The position numbers and the translations under genes were made by a program. DNA of 64,000 nucleotides from Siderastrea radians (taxonomy: Eukaryota > Cnidaria > Anthozoa > Scleractinia > Rhizangiidae): assembly GCA_964017195.1 (NCBI GenBank), contig OZ024900.1, forward strand, positions 32,628,641-32,692,640, read 5' to 3'. Positions 1-13,200 of this stretch are shown in pieces (position 1 is the stretch's first letter; the number at the start of each line of letters is the position of its first letter). The notes under the pieces were generated by a model. It was not told where the DNA came from, made no database searches, and saw nothing but the letters and a program-made list of their open reading frames with translations.

Positions 1-90
1 ATAAAACATCTTTCTCATATATTCACCAGGCTTAAAATTCACCGTCACATTTATATCATTGCGAATATACCACCTATCAACATTTCAGTC

Positions 91-102
91 CTAGCAACAA
101 CG

Positions 103-133
<31 letters not shown>
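91..133. repeat. (ACA)n microsatellite
   Basis: Run of ACA/CAA triplets with one early interruption (ACG). Simple repeat; no coding context. Confidence 0.9.
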
Positions 134-633
134 GCCTTGTTTGCATGACTATAAGAAAGTATTACAGTATTGCAAAAGCCACTTAAATTTAATTATTAAC
201 TTTTTAATTAATTAAAATAACTGAAGAGATTACAACCATTGCTTATTTTCAACCATTCAAAGAGGTAGCCATTGTGATTAGTTTGTCTCTCAGTTCAAAG
301 CATGACGAGATGAATGAAGTTAATGGAATATTTATAAAATAATCAGTACAATTCATAAGATGTGACAATAAGGTCTCATGTGATAATAGTCGTAGAAATG
401 GGATTTTAGGTTCTATTTTAGAAAAGAATCTGTCTCTTATCGAAGAATAGCTCGGGCAAACTAGTAAAAAATGAGTTTCATCTTCAATTTTGTTACAATA
501 TTGCAGAAACTACATAACCTTTCACCACGAGGTATTTTGTCGTATCTACCTGTTTCAATCCGAAGTTTCAATCCTAGCAGTATGCAGGACGTTTGTCACA
601 TGAACCTAGTTTAATGGCCTTAGCTCCCACGAG

Positions 634-706
634 TCTCCTGTAGCTCAGTGGTAGAGCATCTGGACTAGTAACCAGAAGGTCATAGGTTCGACTCCTGTTG
701 GGAGAA
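634..706 (+). tRNA. tRNA-like sequence, probably the head of a SINE
   Basis: A cloverleaf can be drawn by eye: acceptor 634-640 pairs with 699-705, the D arm carries an A box (TAGCTCAGTGGT), the anticodon stem 659-663 pairs with 672-676, and the T arm 682-698 carries a perfect B box (GGTTCGACTCC). The anticodon loop is 8 nt (ACTAGTAA) instead of 7, so a working threonine-type (AGT) tRNA is doubtful. The antisense strand has a spurious 62-residue open frame of the kind repeated tRNA-derived elements produce. I favour a SINE head or tRNA pseudogene. Confidence 0.6.
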
Positions 707-1734
707 CTCGGATGTTTTTCTGAGTCGCCTGTGTCATTAACTGAATAAAACATCTTTCTCAACTTTTGTACTGTTTGTTGTTTCAGACTGTGAAAACTCT
801 TCTCATGATGGGCGCACTAACTGGAATGGCCGGACTTGTGACGTTATTGACAACTTTGAGATCGCCAACAAACTGAAAAGAAACGTTAACAGGAAGAAGA
901 GATAGGTTATTTCGTGTAGAGATAGCAAAGTTGTTGTCTAAAATCAATTCATGACGGTCTACACCTCGGAGGTTAGGATTCCAGTAGCCAAATTCATGAA
1001 GCCGAGCTATGGCACAGGTGCTAAGCGAGGATGATTCCCCCCCCCCTCCCCAGGGGAGGATACTCCCATATATGAGCTATATAGGTATGTGCCGCGGAAT
1101 AGGGTATGGTTTTTGAGGTTCTCAGTCCTTCAACAGGATATCCATTTTGCCCCTGTTTTTATCCCGGTGTGATCCTTAGAGACCTTAGATAGGGTTCCTT
1201 TTTTATATTAGCTAAAATTGCACCCCTTTATCCTCTTGGCTTAGTCTAGTACCGTTCTATGTCTAATACTAAACTTCCCATGTTAAGGGGAAAAAAAACG
1301 AACTGGTCATGCAATTTTTAGTAATCGTTTTCCCTTGAATAGGGTGTCATTGTTCGGGTTTGGGCCTTAAAACGGTATCAATTTTCGATTTTCTATCCTG
1401 ACATACTGAATAGTGTCAGGTTTTAAGAACCTTTGCGGTACGTCTATCCTATAGGGGCTCAGTGGTGTAGTGGTTAGCACGTTGGATTTAGATCTTCCCG
1501 TTGTAGCCTTGAGATCATTCCATTCATTTCAAACTTTGCTCATTATTGGCTTTCTCTACCCAGGCGCATAAATTGGTGCCAGAGAAATTTTGCTGGGGCT
1601 AACCATGCGATGGACTAGCATCTCATCTAAGAGGTGTAGAAATACTCCAAATTGCTTCATTCTTAAAAAGCGATGCTACAGGATCCGTCTGAATTTAGGA
1701 GAGCTTTGCGAATTATGCTCTATATAGCCTTCCA

Positions 1735-1826
1735 CGCAGACATTCTTAGGGCTCGTCACGTCACGCAATCCACCCCACGATTAGATTGTGTGACATGACG
1801 TGCCCTAATTTCTGCGTGGGAGGCTA
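1735..1826. repeat. Short hairpin element (MITE-like)
   Basis: The left arm (TAGCCTTCCACGCAGA...) is complementary to the right arm ending TCTGCGTGGGAGGCTA, with a small loop near 1780. The smaller hairpin at 2162-2216 has the same ends. Confidence 0.75.
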
Positions 1827-2161
1827 TGTAGGTTGCGAAACGGTCTCCTAAGCTAATAGCAACGCATTCTTGTCAGTACATTCTTTAACACCATTCTAGT
1901 GAACTTAAACCATTTATTGTTGTACTTAGCTAAGGTTTGCTTAGATCGTAATGATTACTACTTACAAAAAGTTGAGGTAACTTTCTCAAGTTTTTTCCTA
2001 GCTCAGTTGGAAAAACTGCTAAAATCTGATCTTGCTTTTGTTGTCCTTTCAAGAATTTAGTTATTATGTTCCCGTAAGAGAAAGGAGTAGCAATCAAGCT
2101 CTCTCCCTCGAGTAAGCGCCCTCCGTGGTGTCATGAAGACCGAAATGATCATTCTAACTCC

Positions 2162-2216
2162 TAGCCTCGCACGCAGTCGAATACGACTCCCCTAAAAACG
2201 ACTGCGTGGGAGGCTA
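2162..2216. repeat. Short hairpin, same family as 1735-1826
   Basis: TAGCCTCGCACGCAGTCG at the left is complementary, with one mismatch, to CGACTGCGTGGGAGGCTA at the right. Shared ends with the previous hairpin suggest one family of foldback elements. Confidence 0.7.
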
Positions 2217-2387
2217 TCTAACTCCAGGTTTACTGCCAGAGGAAATAAATTATCAAAAATTGAATCCAGTTTATTGATCAGTGAAAAGGCAAAAATACGA
2301 ATTTGAAATAAGCGACACCCCAGGCGCTTGCTTGAGGAAATACGGACTCGCAGCCCCTTAGCGTCCTTTACTCTTGACTCATGTTAT

Positions 2388-2592
2388 CCCTTTAAGCCCC
2401 AGTATCAGTATGCACATTCTTCTTAGTGATCTCCACATATTTCTTATGGTACTAGTTGGAGGAATTTGTACAAACATCAAGTTATTCCATGTTTGGTGAT
2501 CATTTCTTTTATTCTCGTGACCTGTATATTTGAACAACTGGTGGTATTATAAGGAGAAATCAGATGCTTTTCACTCTTGGGGCTTAAAGGGT
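2388..2592. mobile_element. MITE with CCCTTTAAGCCCC inverted ends
   Basis: Starts CCCTTTAAGCCCC and ends GGGGCTTAAAGGG, a terminal inverted repeat of about 13 bp. The interior contains segments (TTCTTATGG.ACTAGTTGG, GTGATCATTTCTTTTATTCTCGTGACC) that recur in either orientation near 2951, 10301, 15978 and 44866. No coding capacity. Confidence 0.7.
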
Positions 2593-2950
2593 CAAAACAG
2601 GATAAAAGTATATCTTTAGCCTTGTATCTTAAACCTTATTTTGTAGTTTTAAATAATTGGAGGGTTATAAAATAGATAGACGGTTCGCTAGGGCGAGCTT
2701 GGTTGGTTCTATAGTTTACACAGACGATTCCAAATGGCATTGATGATCGCCTCTGAAATTGCATCAAAAATCGCTTGTGTAAATTGCCCTTTCAATTTTT
2801 TTAATCGCAATTTTTGAACCTCTTTTTTCCCAAAGATTGAAGAAGATATCTAAAGAACCTAATTTTACTTAGTTCTCTTCGCTTCAGCCGGAGTATAGGA
2901 CCTCCACCATAGCACTCTAGTGGACACATGTTTTCGTTTTTTAAAATTCC

Positions 2951-3148
2951 TTACAGTGACGAAAATGAAATTTCTCTTTACATTATCACTACTTGTTCAA
3001 ACATTCAAGTGAAGAGAATAAAGGAAGTGGTCACCAAGGGTAAGATGTCTTGATATTTAAACAAATTCTCCTTGCTAGTTCCATAAGAAATGTAGGGAGA
3101 ACAGTAAGGATAATATGCATTTTTATATCAGGGCTTAAAGGGCTAACT
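2951..3148. mobile_element. Partial copy of the CCCTTTAAGCCCC MITE
   Basis: The interior matches the 10301 copy in the same orientation (CACCAAGG..AAGATGTCTTGATAT, AGTTCCATAAGAAATGTAGGGAGAACAGT) and ends GGGCTTAAAGGG. The left terminal repeat is missing or decayed. Confidence 0.6.
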
Positions 3149-3473
3149 TATTTTAATACTTTCACGACGCTGACAAGGAAAACGGCCAATAAGAAACATT
3201 CATTTCAGGTCTTCCAATTTGCCAGGAGATTTGCTTAAAGGGGCATTCGAAATCGTGGAAAACATCAATAGCGGTTTCCTTTGAATAAGTTCATTATGTG
3301 AAGCCCCACCCTCTGCCAGGCAGGGAATAAAGCCTTGACGTCATTGATTTCGCGAACGCTCGAAAGCAATTTGCATTTTGATCGATATCGCTCATAAAAG
3401 TTTTTATTACTGTGACCGAAAAACGACAATCTGCACTATTTCGTTTAAGTTTTGTTCTTGATCAGAAAGACCA

Positions 3474-4200
3474 ATGGATTTTCCCCGGGGAAGAAAATCA
3501 CTTTTGATGCTCACGCTCGTTTTTTTCCTCTGTCTTTTCACTCCACTATCATCGGCTGGTGACAATGATGGATCGAATTCAGGGGGCGAACAAAACCAAA
3601 ACGAAGTCAAAATTGGCGTTCTTCTTCCCATGACGGGCTACTGGCCGATTGGAAAGACCTCTGCATCGGCGATAACCATCGCCGTCGATCGAATCAACCG
3701 GGATCCTTGGCTCCTGCCTGGGTACAACATGACTTTCTTGTGGAATGACTCCATGTGCCTGGCTGCTGAAGGATTAAACCAAGCAGTGGAGTTTCACATT
3801 TCGGGAGTTGATGCGATCATAGGCGATGGCTGTGATATCATTTGCGAGCCAGCAGCCATTCTGGCCGCCTCTTGGAATCTACCGATGGTATCGTGGGGTT
3901 GCGAGTCATCGAAACTCTCCGAGAAAAGCATCTTTCAAACGTTCGCCAGAACGGTCGGTTCTTTCTCCAAAATGGGCGATCTGTTCTTGTCGGTGTTTCG
4001 TTATTTCAAGTGGAAAAGTATCGCAATCCTTGCATCCACGGAAAGCATTTGGCAACTGGCAATGTCAGGGTTGATGAAGGTTTTTCTGCTGAATGATATC
4101 GATATTCGATATTTGCAAACACTCAGCCCAGGTCATGTATTGGTAACAGAAAGAGAGGAATTCAAAAGCATGCTTTCCCTTGCCAAGGAAAACGCAAGAA
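3474..4200 (+). CDS. Cyclase exon 1: signal peptide and start of ANF-receptor domain
   Basis: Opens with a basic then hydrophobic leader ([19 protein letters not shown]) typical of a signal peptide, followed by [17 protein letters not shown], the first beta strand of the ANF-receptor fold. Cysteines in SMCLAAEGL and [10 protein letters not shown] fit the conserved ligand-domain disulfides. The donor is AGAA|GTAAGTG, phase 1. The ATG at 3474 is the first in frame and precedes the leader directly. Confidence 0.93.
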
Positions 4201-7200
4201 GTAAGTGATAATTATTTGCATGAACATTTACTGTAAGACATATGGATGTCTGTTGCTGTTTTCTGTCTAAATGTTCTGATATCTATATTAATTGACTTTA
4301 ACTTATTTTCTTTTTCTACTCTTCCATTTTTGTTTTGTGTTGAATGATATCCCTATTTGAGATTTGCAAACGCTTAGTAGGTCAGGTCATCTGTCGGTGA
4401 CAGAGAGCTAGAGGACATCTATTGACACTAATTTATTTTTCTTTCTTCTACTCTTGCATTTTTGTTGTGGTGTTTTCGGTTTTAAGCTGTTGTTGTTGTT
4501 TTTTATTTTTGTTGTTTGAAACTAAGTCTTAGCTTCTTGTAACTGAGTGATATCGATATATCTTACCTTTTCTCGTCTAACTCTTCTGATATCCGATATT
4601 ATAACCCACCGATTAATTTTTGCGTGCGCTCGTTGGATGAAACACATAAAAAATAATTGAACCGGTTGTTGTTGTCAGTGTTGTGTTGTTTAAAGGGTTT
4701 TATCTCGATTTTGGGGAACTTTACGGACTTTTCTCGGTGTTCTGAATTCGTTGGAACATTTTTCCGATTATCGAACACCGAGAAAAGTCCGAAAAGTTCC
4801 CCAAAATCGAAATAAAACCCTTTAAAAAACACAACACTGACAACAACAACCGGTTCAACTCAAAAAAAAAAAAATTCCGACGATTTCCGAGCACGTACCG
4901 AGAAAAGTCTGGAAAGTTCCCCAAAATCGAAATAAAACCCTTTAAAAAACACAACACTGACAACAACAACCGGTTCGACTAAAAAAATTCTATCGATTTC
5001 CGAACACCGAGAAAAGTCCGAGAAGTTCCCCAAAATTGAAATAAAACCCTTAAAACAACACAACACTGGCAACAACAACCCGTTCAACTCAAAAATTCAA
5101 AAAATGCTGGTTATCCACTGGTTTGGTATATACTAAAACAATTATTTACCTCAGTGTCGGAAAAGAGCGGTAGATACCGAGTGGTATTTTTTAACTGTAA
5201 CCTATTTTCTTCTTCAACTCTTGTATTTTTGTTTTTGAAGCAAATTAAGTTGAATTGGATTAAAAAAAGAACAACACCAGTATTTTTACCCTCTTTTGTA
5301 GTTTTTGAAATTCTGTAGTAATGTACATGCTTAGACGTTGTACGATCTACTACCCCGTGAGATGGCTTTCGTATCACCTTTTATTCCCTGTTTCCTTTTT
5401 AAGGTAATTATATCACTCTCTCTTTCTGTCTTTGTGATGCTGTGTTATGGTAGAGATATATGCACTCTGATACTGCAAGCTGTCTTATTTTCTTACCCGT
5501 AAGATAACGTCCGTATCACCCTCTTTACCAGTCTTTGTGATGCTGTGTTACGGAGGTGACATGCGCGCTTTGATGCTTTATGCTCTCGACCTGGGTATGT
5601 TGAACGGAGACTACGCGTTTCTAACCGTGAATCTTCTGCCGTCTGCTGCCATTGGAAATAACACGTTTATGGGAAACGACGGACGTGACGCGGAGGCAGC
5701 TTTGGCGTTTCGTGGAATTTTGAGTATCCACGTGCGGGAACCCACTACAACGTTGTGGCAGTCATTCAAAGAAGAGGTCCGTGAAAAAATGAATGCTATG
5801 CCATTTCACATAAAGCTGGATGAAAGTGAACAGGTGAGAAATAGATAAAGGGAATATTTTGGGATATTTTAGCCATAAGCGTATCAAATATTAAAATCTT
5901 CAGTATATAGCTGGAATACTACTTTACAATATTGCCATGCGGTGAATCCTGGTTATGATACACCCAAAGAAAAAACGTTGTCGAGTAACAAGCATAAATC
6001 ATTGACGGTGCGACGCAATGGTGCTCTGGTAAGCGTGAAAACTTGCCTCTATTCTTAGACACATGCACATTATAATAACGCAGCATGCCTAAATTTACTC
6101 TTTTAATTATCTTGAATATCTTATTTTGAATATCAAGAAACGAAACCCAGTAACAAACATGCCCCTGCCATCTTCCGAGAGTTCCATTGTGTCGCATTGT
6201 CCATCGTTTACACTTTCCACTCGACAACGAGTGTATACTCAAACGAAGTGTATACGAACTATTTTCCTTTTGATTTGCCTAAGATGGCCACCACCGGCTC
6301 TCACTTCTAGGGGCAGATTTTTCCAGAGAAGGGCCCTGATGTAACTGAAACTCTTTTTTAGATAGTTGATGTGCGACATGTGCGGTTTGAGCAAAGCCAG
6401 ATTTCCAATAAACAATGCAAAAGGACACAATTATGAATGATTATCTTCTATTCTGAGTATTTACATTTCAGAATAGCCGCAAAAGAATGCGCCGAACGAT
6501 AACGAACTGATGCATGTAAATCCAGCGATTGTAGTGGTAGGGAATGAGTATTAACCTAAGGAATTCCGGATCATGCATTTTTGAGACATCTTCGGCTGAG
6601 TATCATGATCGGCCTATACATTAAAAACCGCATATAAGTACCTAGTAGATTAAGAACCTGTAGGCTGAAATTTGCCATTAAGCACCGAACATGTAAGCCC
6701 AGTGGGGGGGGCGGGGGGGGGGGGAGGGTGGCACGTAAACCATCGACCTGTTCACACTATTATAAGTGATGGTTTTTCCTTTGAACATGGTGTGGAGTAT
6801 TTAGTGTCCAGTGCTAGCTACATATAGGAGGCACTTTTCTCTAATCGTATTCCACGATAAAATGGGAAAAACATAGAACTGCTTGTTATCCACTTGTAGA
6901 CGTTGCCGTGGAAAAAGGTAACTTGTATGCGCAGTAAATTATCCAAAACGTGTTGTTTATTAACAGGTTGAAGTTTACGCCGGAGCAATCTACGATGCTA
7001 TTTATCTGTACGCCAACGCACTGAATGAAACTCTAGCCGCGGGAGGCAGTAAGAAGGATGGTCGAGCTATCGTAAAGAGGATGTTGAATAGAGAATTTGA
7101 AGGTATGTCTTAAAATCTGTAATTTCTGACGGTTGAGTGACCTGGGAACGAATTAGCCAGAATATTCTGACGGCACGATTGAGAGGTCCGGGTGTTGTCA

Positions 7201-10200
7201 TGTGACCTTCGGGACTATTTAAGCTTTTGGCGGGAGATATTTTGTCATTCTACGTCGGTCAGTCTTCTCCTGTTGAGTTCCTTTTCCTTTCTAGTTTTAT
7301 TGTTGGAAGGGTGTTTTTGGAATGCCTCTTCGTCGAGGTCTAGTACCACTGCATTAGATGGGGAATATACGTTTCCACTCTTTTTTGGCCACAAATAAGG
7401 AGTGTTTTTAGTGGTTTTTAGTATCTGGTGTGGTACATTATTGTAACTTTTCATACCTTAGTGCTATGATTTGCAACTCTGTGTGCATTATTTCGAACAA
7501 CTAACTACTAACTGAAATTATGAATATATGAAATTCATATATTTGAACTGCGGAATGAAGAACTAAATGTAAAGAAGATCCTCGCAGTTATTAACGCAAC
7601 TTATGCAGTTGCGAAAAGAAAGCCTGAAAAAATCAGGCTTGCCGGGATTCGAACCTGACCTCTGCGATACCGGTGCAGCGCTCTAACCAATTGAGCTAAC
7701 AAGCCAACTGGGAGCTAACTATAGCTCGTGTAATCATCACATGACTGACTGCATACTCCTCAGTATACTATTTCACTTTGAATGCTCGTGTTAGTCTAGT
7801 CAGAATGCCCCATTTTCGAAGGTTCCGCCTGGTTAACTCAGTTGGTAGGGCATCATCATCATCACCAGAGCCATCGTTCTGTCACTATCACCATTACCAT
7901 TTTCTTCAGTATTGGAACATGTATCATTTCTCCATCAGGGGCGTCGGGTACAGTTCGTATAGACAGTTCTGGGGACAGAGAGCCGGACTACTCACTGAAG
8001 TATTATGTAAATGGCAGTTTTCAAAACATCGCTGATTACAATCACTCAACTGGAGGCTTCAATCTCAGAGGTAGGCTTCATAAGTTTAGCATAGTTTTGT
8101 TTCGACGAGTTCGATTTTAAAGCAGTGATTCGGTCGCACAGCAGCACCTGTTTCGATCACGAGCATGTACCGCGGATGAGACTATGCAAGCATGTGTAGA
8201 CGATAAGACTACACGACCATTCACAGCGGGAACGAAAACGGGAGTTTTTCGCGTTGTAACTTGCAAAATCAAATATATTTCTGCTAACAATGTAGCCATT
8301 TACACTGAAAAATTGCAAGTCTGAAGTATCCTCAAAGTGCAGAACTACAAATACGAATTGTTTCTCGCGATTAGTTTTAGTTTTCTTGTTTGTCTATCAA
8401 CACTATTTTCCTTTTAAGACGAGGTTGAGACAGAATCGCCTTAAATATAGTGACGTAGCAACTTAAATGTTAAGCAAAGTGTGAGGTTCTTCTATGGATC
8501 GTGGATTTTTCAAAAATTTCCCCTTCGAGGCTGGGATTTGAATTTGGCAAAATTTGACCTGCCAACTAGCCTGCGTATCAAAGGCGCTTGAATGTTATGT
8601 GGGCGCGCGGTGTTGGGGAACGCGCAATCGGAGCCGCAAGGAGCTTGCTCAAAGCCAAAGGGAAAGCGTATTTCCCAACATCGCACGCCCCATAAAACTC
8701 AAGCGCCTGCTACGCAGGCTACCCGCCGAGGGGATTTGAACACTTTCCCACCCTTAGCTGTGGGACTCTCCATGCGTGTCCTAATGTATCAATTTTAAAC
8801 TCATTTTTTATTTTATACAGATGTAAGAGTGATCTGGGCTGGAGGCCGTACCAGCCCTCCTTCTGACAAACCAAAATGCGGCTGGGAGAATGAGTTGTGC
8901 GTCGAGCAAGAAAAGAAAGGTGAGATAATGAGAGTGATGACGTAAAAACGTCAGTAAGAAATCTGTGGATTTCACTTACAGACTCAAAAAGTAGAGCCGC
9001 CTTATACAGCATAATAAACAGCACCACAGGAAAGTACTGCTCAGTAGCTTTCATTTGAATGGTCGCACTTTAGGATTTCATCCACAGACTCAAAAGTTAG
9101 AACCACCTTGTACAGCATAATAAACAGCAGCACAGGAAAGTACTGCTCAGTAGCTTTCATTTGAATGGTCACAGTTTAATATTTAGTTCACAGTCTCAAA
9201 AGTTAAAATCATGTTGTAAAGCAACGAGTATAATATAGAGAACCAGAGAAAAACACTGCTTGATGCGACGCCATTAATCATTTAAATGGTCACACTTTAG
9301 GACCACAGGAAAGTACTGCTCAGTAGCTTTCACTTAAATGGTCAGCTACAGGCTGAAAACTTGAACCTGTAAGGCGTAGTAATACACACAGAATACACTG
9401 CACTCAGTAAAAGAAAGTACTGCTCAGTAGCTCCCAATGGCCTGGTCACACTTCAGGATTCCTTTCACAATCGCAAAAGTTAGACTCAACCTCAAACTTT
9501 CCGAAAGTGACCGTCCACAGCGAGAGGTTGTCGTTTGTGGGCTTACTACAGTTCTCGTCTACAGTGTTTTGACTGGGAAAATTTTATTATCTTGGAAAAG
9601 TAGTCGCTATTAAGAGGCACCGGGAGGTCAGACTTAAATTATAATCACTCTTTGATCATGTGTTCTGATCGGTTGTTCTATTGCTTCCTAGCGGCCAGGT
9701 TTGTAAACGTTGTAATAGGAGCGTCGACGGCGGGAGTTGTAGTGCTCGCCTTCATGTTTTTCGCCATCATAAGGTATTTCTGTTTTAAATTGTTTTTCAA
9801 CTTTCTCATTGAATACAGCGTTTTTGTTTGTGTGGTGAATTTATAGTGCAATAGCCAAACAGGGGAACCCAACGTTGCTTTTTGTTTTCTCAGATTGATT
9901 CAGGGCTTTGAAAAGGATTTTTGCGTAAGCTAACGCAGGTTGATCCGTTCAGATTTTTCAGCTAAATGCTAGCTGACCTTATTTCGTACTCTAAATGTCA
10001 TTTGTTCCTCCAAAAGTTTGAGTTTACATTTCCCCAAAGAAAATTCTAAAGTTTCATCATTATCTTTCAAATAATTTCAAATTTCTGAGGCGCACGAACT
10101 GATATTCTGCCGAAAAAAATGTTGGATGCCATTAGAGTAGCTAAGTGTATTTCCCGTGTTAAATATGTCTCTCAAGTTTCGAAAGAAAAGTTTCTTGTTA

Positions 10201-13200
10201 CGTTTTCCTTGCCAAGCCACAAAAGGTTATCATGATTCTAAAGTGTTGAAATATAGGTTATGCTGTCCCTTCAGTTTGGAATCCCGAAAAAAGGTTTCAC
10301 ACTTTAAGCCCCAATAGTGACAAACATCTAATTTCTCCTTACAGTGTCATTACTTGATCAAACATACAGGTCATGAGAATTAAGAAAATGATCACTAAAG
10401 ATGACTTGTCTTGATGTGTAAGGAAATTCTCCCAACTAGTACCACAAGAAATATATGGAGAACAGTGAGGAGAACATGCATGTTGATATTGGGGATTAAA
10501 GATGACTTGTCTTGATGTGTAAGCAAATTCTCCCAACTAGGACCATAAGAAATACATGGAGAACAGTGAGGAGAACATGCATGTTGATACTGGGGCTTAA
10601 AGATGACTTGTCTTGATGTGTAAGCAAATTCTCCCAACTAGGACCATAAGAAATACATGGAGAACAGTGAGGAGAACATGCATGTTGATACTGGGGCTTA
10701 AAGATGACTTGTCTTGATGTGTAAGCAAATTCTCCCAACTAGTTCAATAAGAAATATATGGAGAACAGTGAGGAGAACATGCATGTTGATACTGGGGCTT
10801 AAAGGGTTAAGGTGGCGGCTCGGCCCCGAGTTTCAAACCGCAACCCAATTCTTTTATGTACTAGTTTCTATCGAAGTGGTAGCCCTTTATATACCTAAAA
10901 CGACACCTAAAACAAACATGCACCTTTTCATACTAGCGTACTTCCTCGTATAGCCCACTAACGGGAGAAACCCATCCCCTGGTCGGAAGTTAAGGTCTCG
11001 GAGTTTTGCTGCTCTGACCTAAATAAGTGAAATGACTAAAGAGACTACACCTAAAAGAGGCCATGAAAATAGTATATTTTGGGCTCAAATAGGTTTAGGA
11101 TTTCTTGGAGTCCTCTGAGATCTTGGTAGCGCATTCACCAACCAAATCTTCTAGATGTACATGTATTCTCCGAAAACACAGTTAAGTAAACACCCAGTAT
11201 CGCGAACTCCCAAGAGAAAGGGAGAATTGTTTGAGGTAGTAGTACACTACTGCGCACGCTACCCCAGGGAAACGAGATTCTGCTCGAGATAGTAGGGAAA
11301 GCTTCACTTTGAGCAGCCAATCAAAAACCTGGAAACTCACTGTTTTGTGCTTTTTCTTTCAGAAAGCTTCGATACGAGACTGATTTGGCTGAGAACATGT
11401 CATGGAAGATCCAGTTTGACGATCTAAAACTCAAAGAACAAGGACGACAAGAGACTAAGCCAGCAGGCATGCTAGCGTTGTTTAACAGGGCCACTGGAGC
11501 TGGTCCTCACGCCCACATTGTGGTAAGGTGAACCAAAACATGGTAATAAAATACAATGGTTACTGCAGCAGTTGCTTTTTGATAATTTTAAAAACTTCCT
11601 GGCTGAGAGAGAGCAACCCTACCACTGTCTGGGATTAGAGCCTCTTTTGTAGCTTGCAGTGCAGCCTTTTTTTTTTCTAGTGGGCGCCGGATTTGTTCGC
11701 GTGTGCGCCATCTTGGATTAGCAAAACGTACCGGGTTGAGAGAGGAGTGAAAGAAGGCATGAATCGTACTTACTCTCTTGGTCACTTTTGTCATTTGCCC
11801 CGACTCTCCTGTTTTCTTCTAATCCAAGCTGGCGTCTTGAAAAACCGAGAGATTGTTAGTGCTAAGTAGCTCAAAATACCCACCTGCACTACCGGGGACC
11901 TCGATTGGGAACGTTAGTGAAGTCTCTCTTTTACTGAAAATGTCGCGTATTATTCCCAAGCCCTGCAAACTCTTTCATGTGATTTTGTTCGGCTGAGCAA
12001 TAGCTTTTGCTCATTTGCATTAGGTTTGGCACATGTAAACTTCGACGTTTGACGTAGGCGTCAGTTATTTGGCGTTGGTCTGGCACAATCCACAAACAGC
12101 AGTGCAATTCAGTGCTTCAACATTGTAAAAGCAATTGAAACGATTGTCCATTCTGAAATAGCGTGCTTTCTTAAAAGGTATACCGAAGAGATAAAAATTC
12201 ACGTTGGATATTCTATACTCATCAAGCCCCTTCTTCCTTCTTGAGACCCTGTCAACTACTCCCAATGATTTTTCCATTTTCCATTTTTATTTATTGCTTC
12301 GATTAAGAACGGCGGCCCATCCAACACAGTACAAGGTCACGTGCCTCGTCTTAGCGACGGCAACCATTCAGTGGAACAAACCAATAGTGACGAATACACA
12401 GAGCAAGTGTTTACTACTGAAGGATACTACCAGGTAAGTACTGTTTAAGGTGTTTCGATACAGTTTTTTGGGACCATACCTAACTTTTTGAATCGGCTCT
12501 TAGACAGTCTTCTCCTTGTCAGATCAACGTGAAATTTGCAATACTTGTTGGTTTTGGATTGAACTTTAGCGTGGTTTACATTTTGTAAAAATCGATATTT
12601 CCATGACAACGATAAACAAAAATCCTCGAAAACAGTAAAATTGAAATTTTGCACGATCCAGATTTCGCTTCGAAAAGCAAACACCAGCATCTTAAACTGT
12701 GGTGTATGGCGAACAAAATATACAAGAACAAAACAATTCTGTATGTTTGTTTTGAAGTAAATCACAAAAACATTTTCAACCTTAGTTTTGGCCTAGTAAT
12801 AGTAAATGCACCGAAAAATAATCAACGCTTTGATGAAATGGCTAGTAAATACTGTTAAAATGTGTCTTTTACTTACTATTTTACGCCTAGAAAGTTTTGT
12901 TGAAACTGGTGTTCGCGATCTCGAGAACGACTTGTTTTTCTAAGATCATTCGCATAATAATTTTGTGGTAATTTTTTAATTTGAACGCTTTTGCGAAAAT
13001 CTTAAGAACGGCTGGATAGATTTTTTTAAAACATTAAACACGTGTGCTTGACGATGTGACCAATTTTAGTTTTGAGTCTTATTAACATTGATTCACTGGA
13101 ACACTTTTAGATTTAACGTTAAAGAGGATGTATGAACCGACGGAAAGGCTTGCGTTACATATAAACAGTTGGCAAGTAAATGCTAATATATTCAAAGTAA

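Larger units (their letters stand above)
1..3473. other. Upstream noncoding region
   Basis: No convincing exon is visible on either strand before the receptor cyclase start. The stretch holds an ACA microsatellite, a tRNA-like/SINE head, two small hairpins, a full MITE copy and a partial one (listed separately). A further tRNA A-box-like fragment lies near 1457-1480 with no matching B box. I could not identify a promoter; no clear TATA box or CpG cluster stands out just upstream of 3474. Confidence 0.5.

Noticed and set aside
574..762. 62-residue minus frame SRTYDLLVTSPDALPLSYRR
   Set aside because: Antisense of the tRNA-like SINE head; such frames recur wherever the element does.
1451..1500. 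tRNA-like GGTGTAGTGGTTAGCAC
   Set aside because: Only the A-box half is present; no B box or acceptor pairing follows.
4721..5087. Overlapping minus frames repeating [14 protein letters not shown]
   Set aside because: Repeat peptide of the hairpin/tandem element in intron 1.
7823..7860. tRNA-like GGTTAACTCAGTTGGTAGGGC
   Set aside because: Runs straight into a CAT microsatellite; no cloverleaf.
9652..9691. Start of the 9652 frame ([11 protein letters not shown]) as a new N-terminus
   Set aside because: The phase from exon 5 and the CTTCCTAG acceptor show the transmembrane exon begins at 9692.
12445..12765. 106-residue minus frame, repeated at 13738-14070 plus
   Set aside because: Lies in the arms of the 1.6-kb palindrome; conserved only because the arms are near-identical. 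No recognisable domain.
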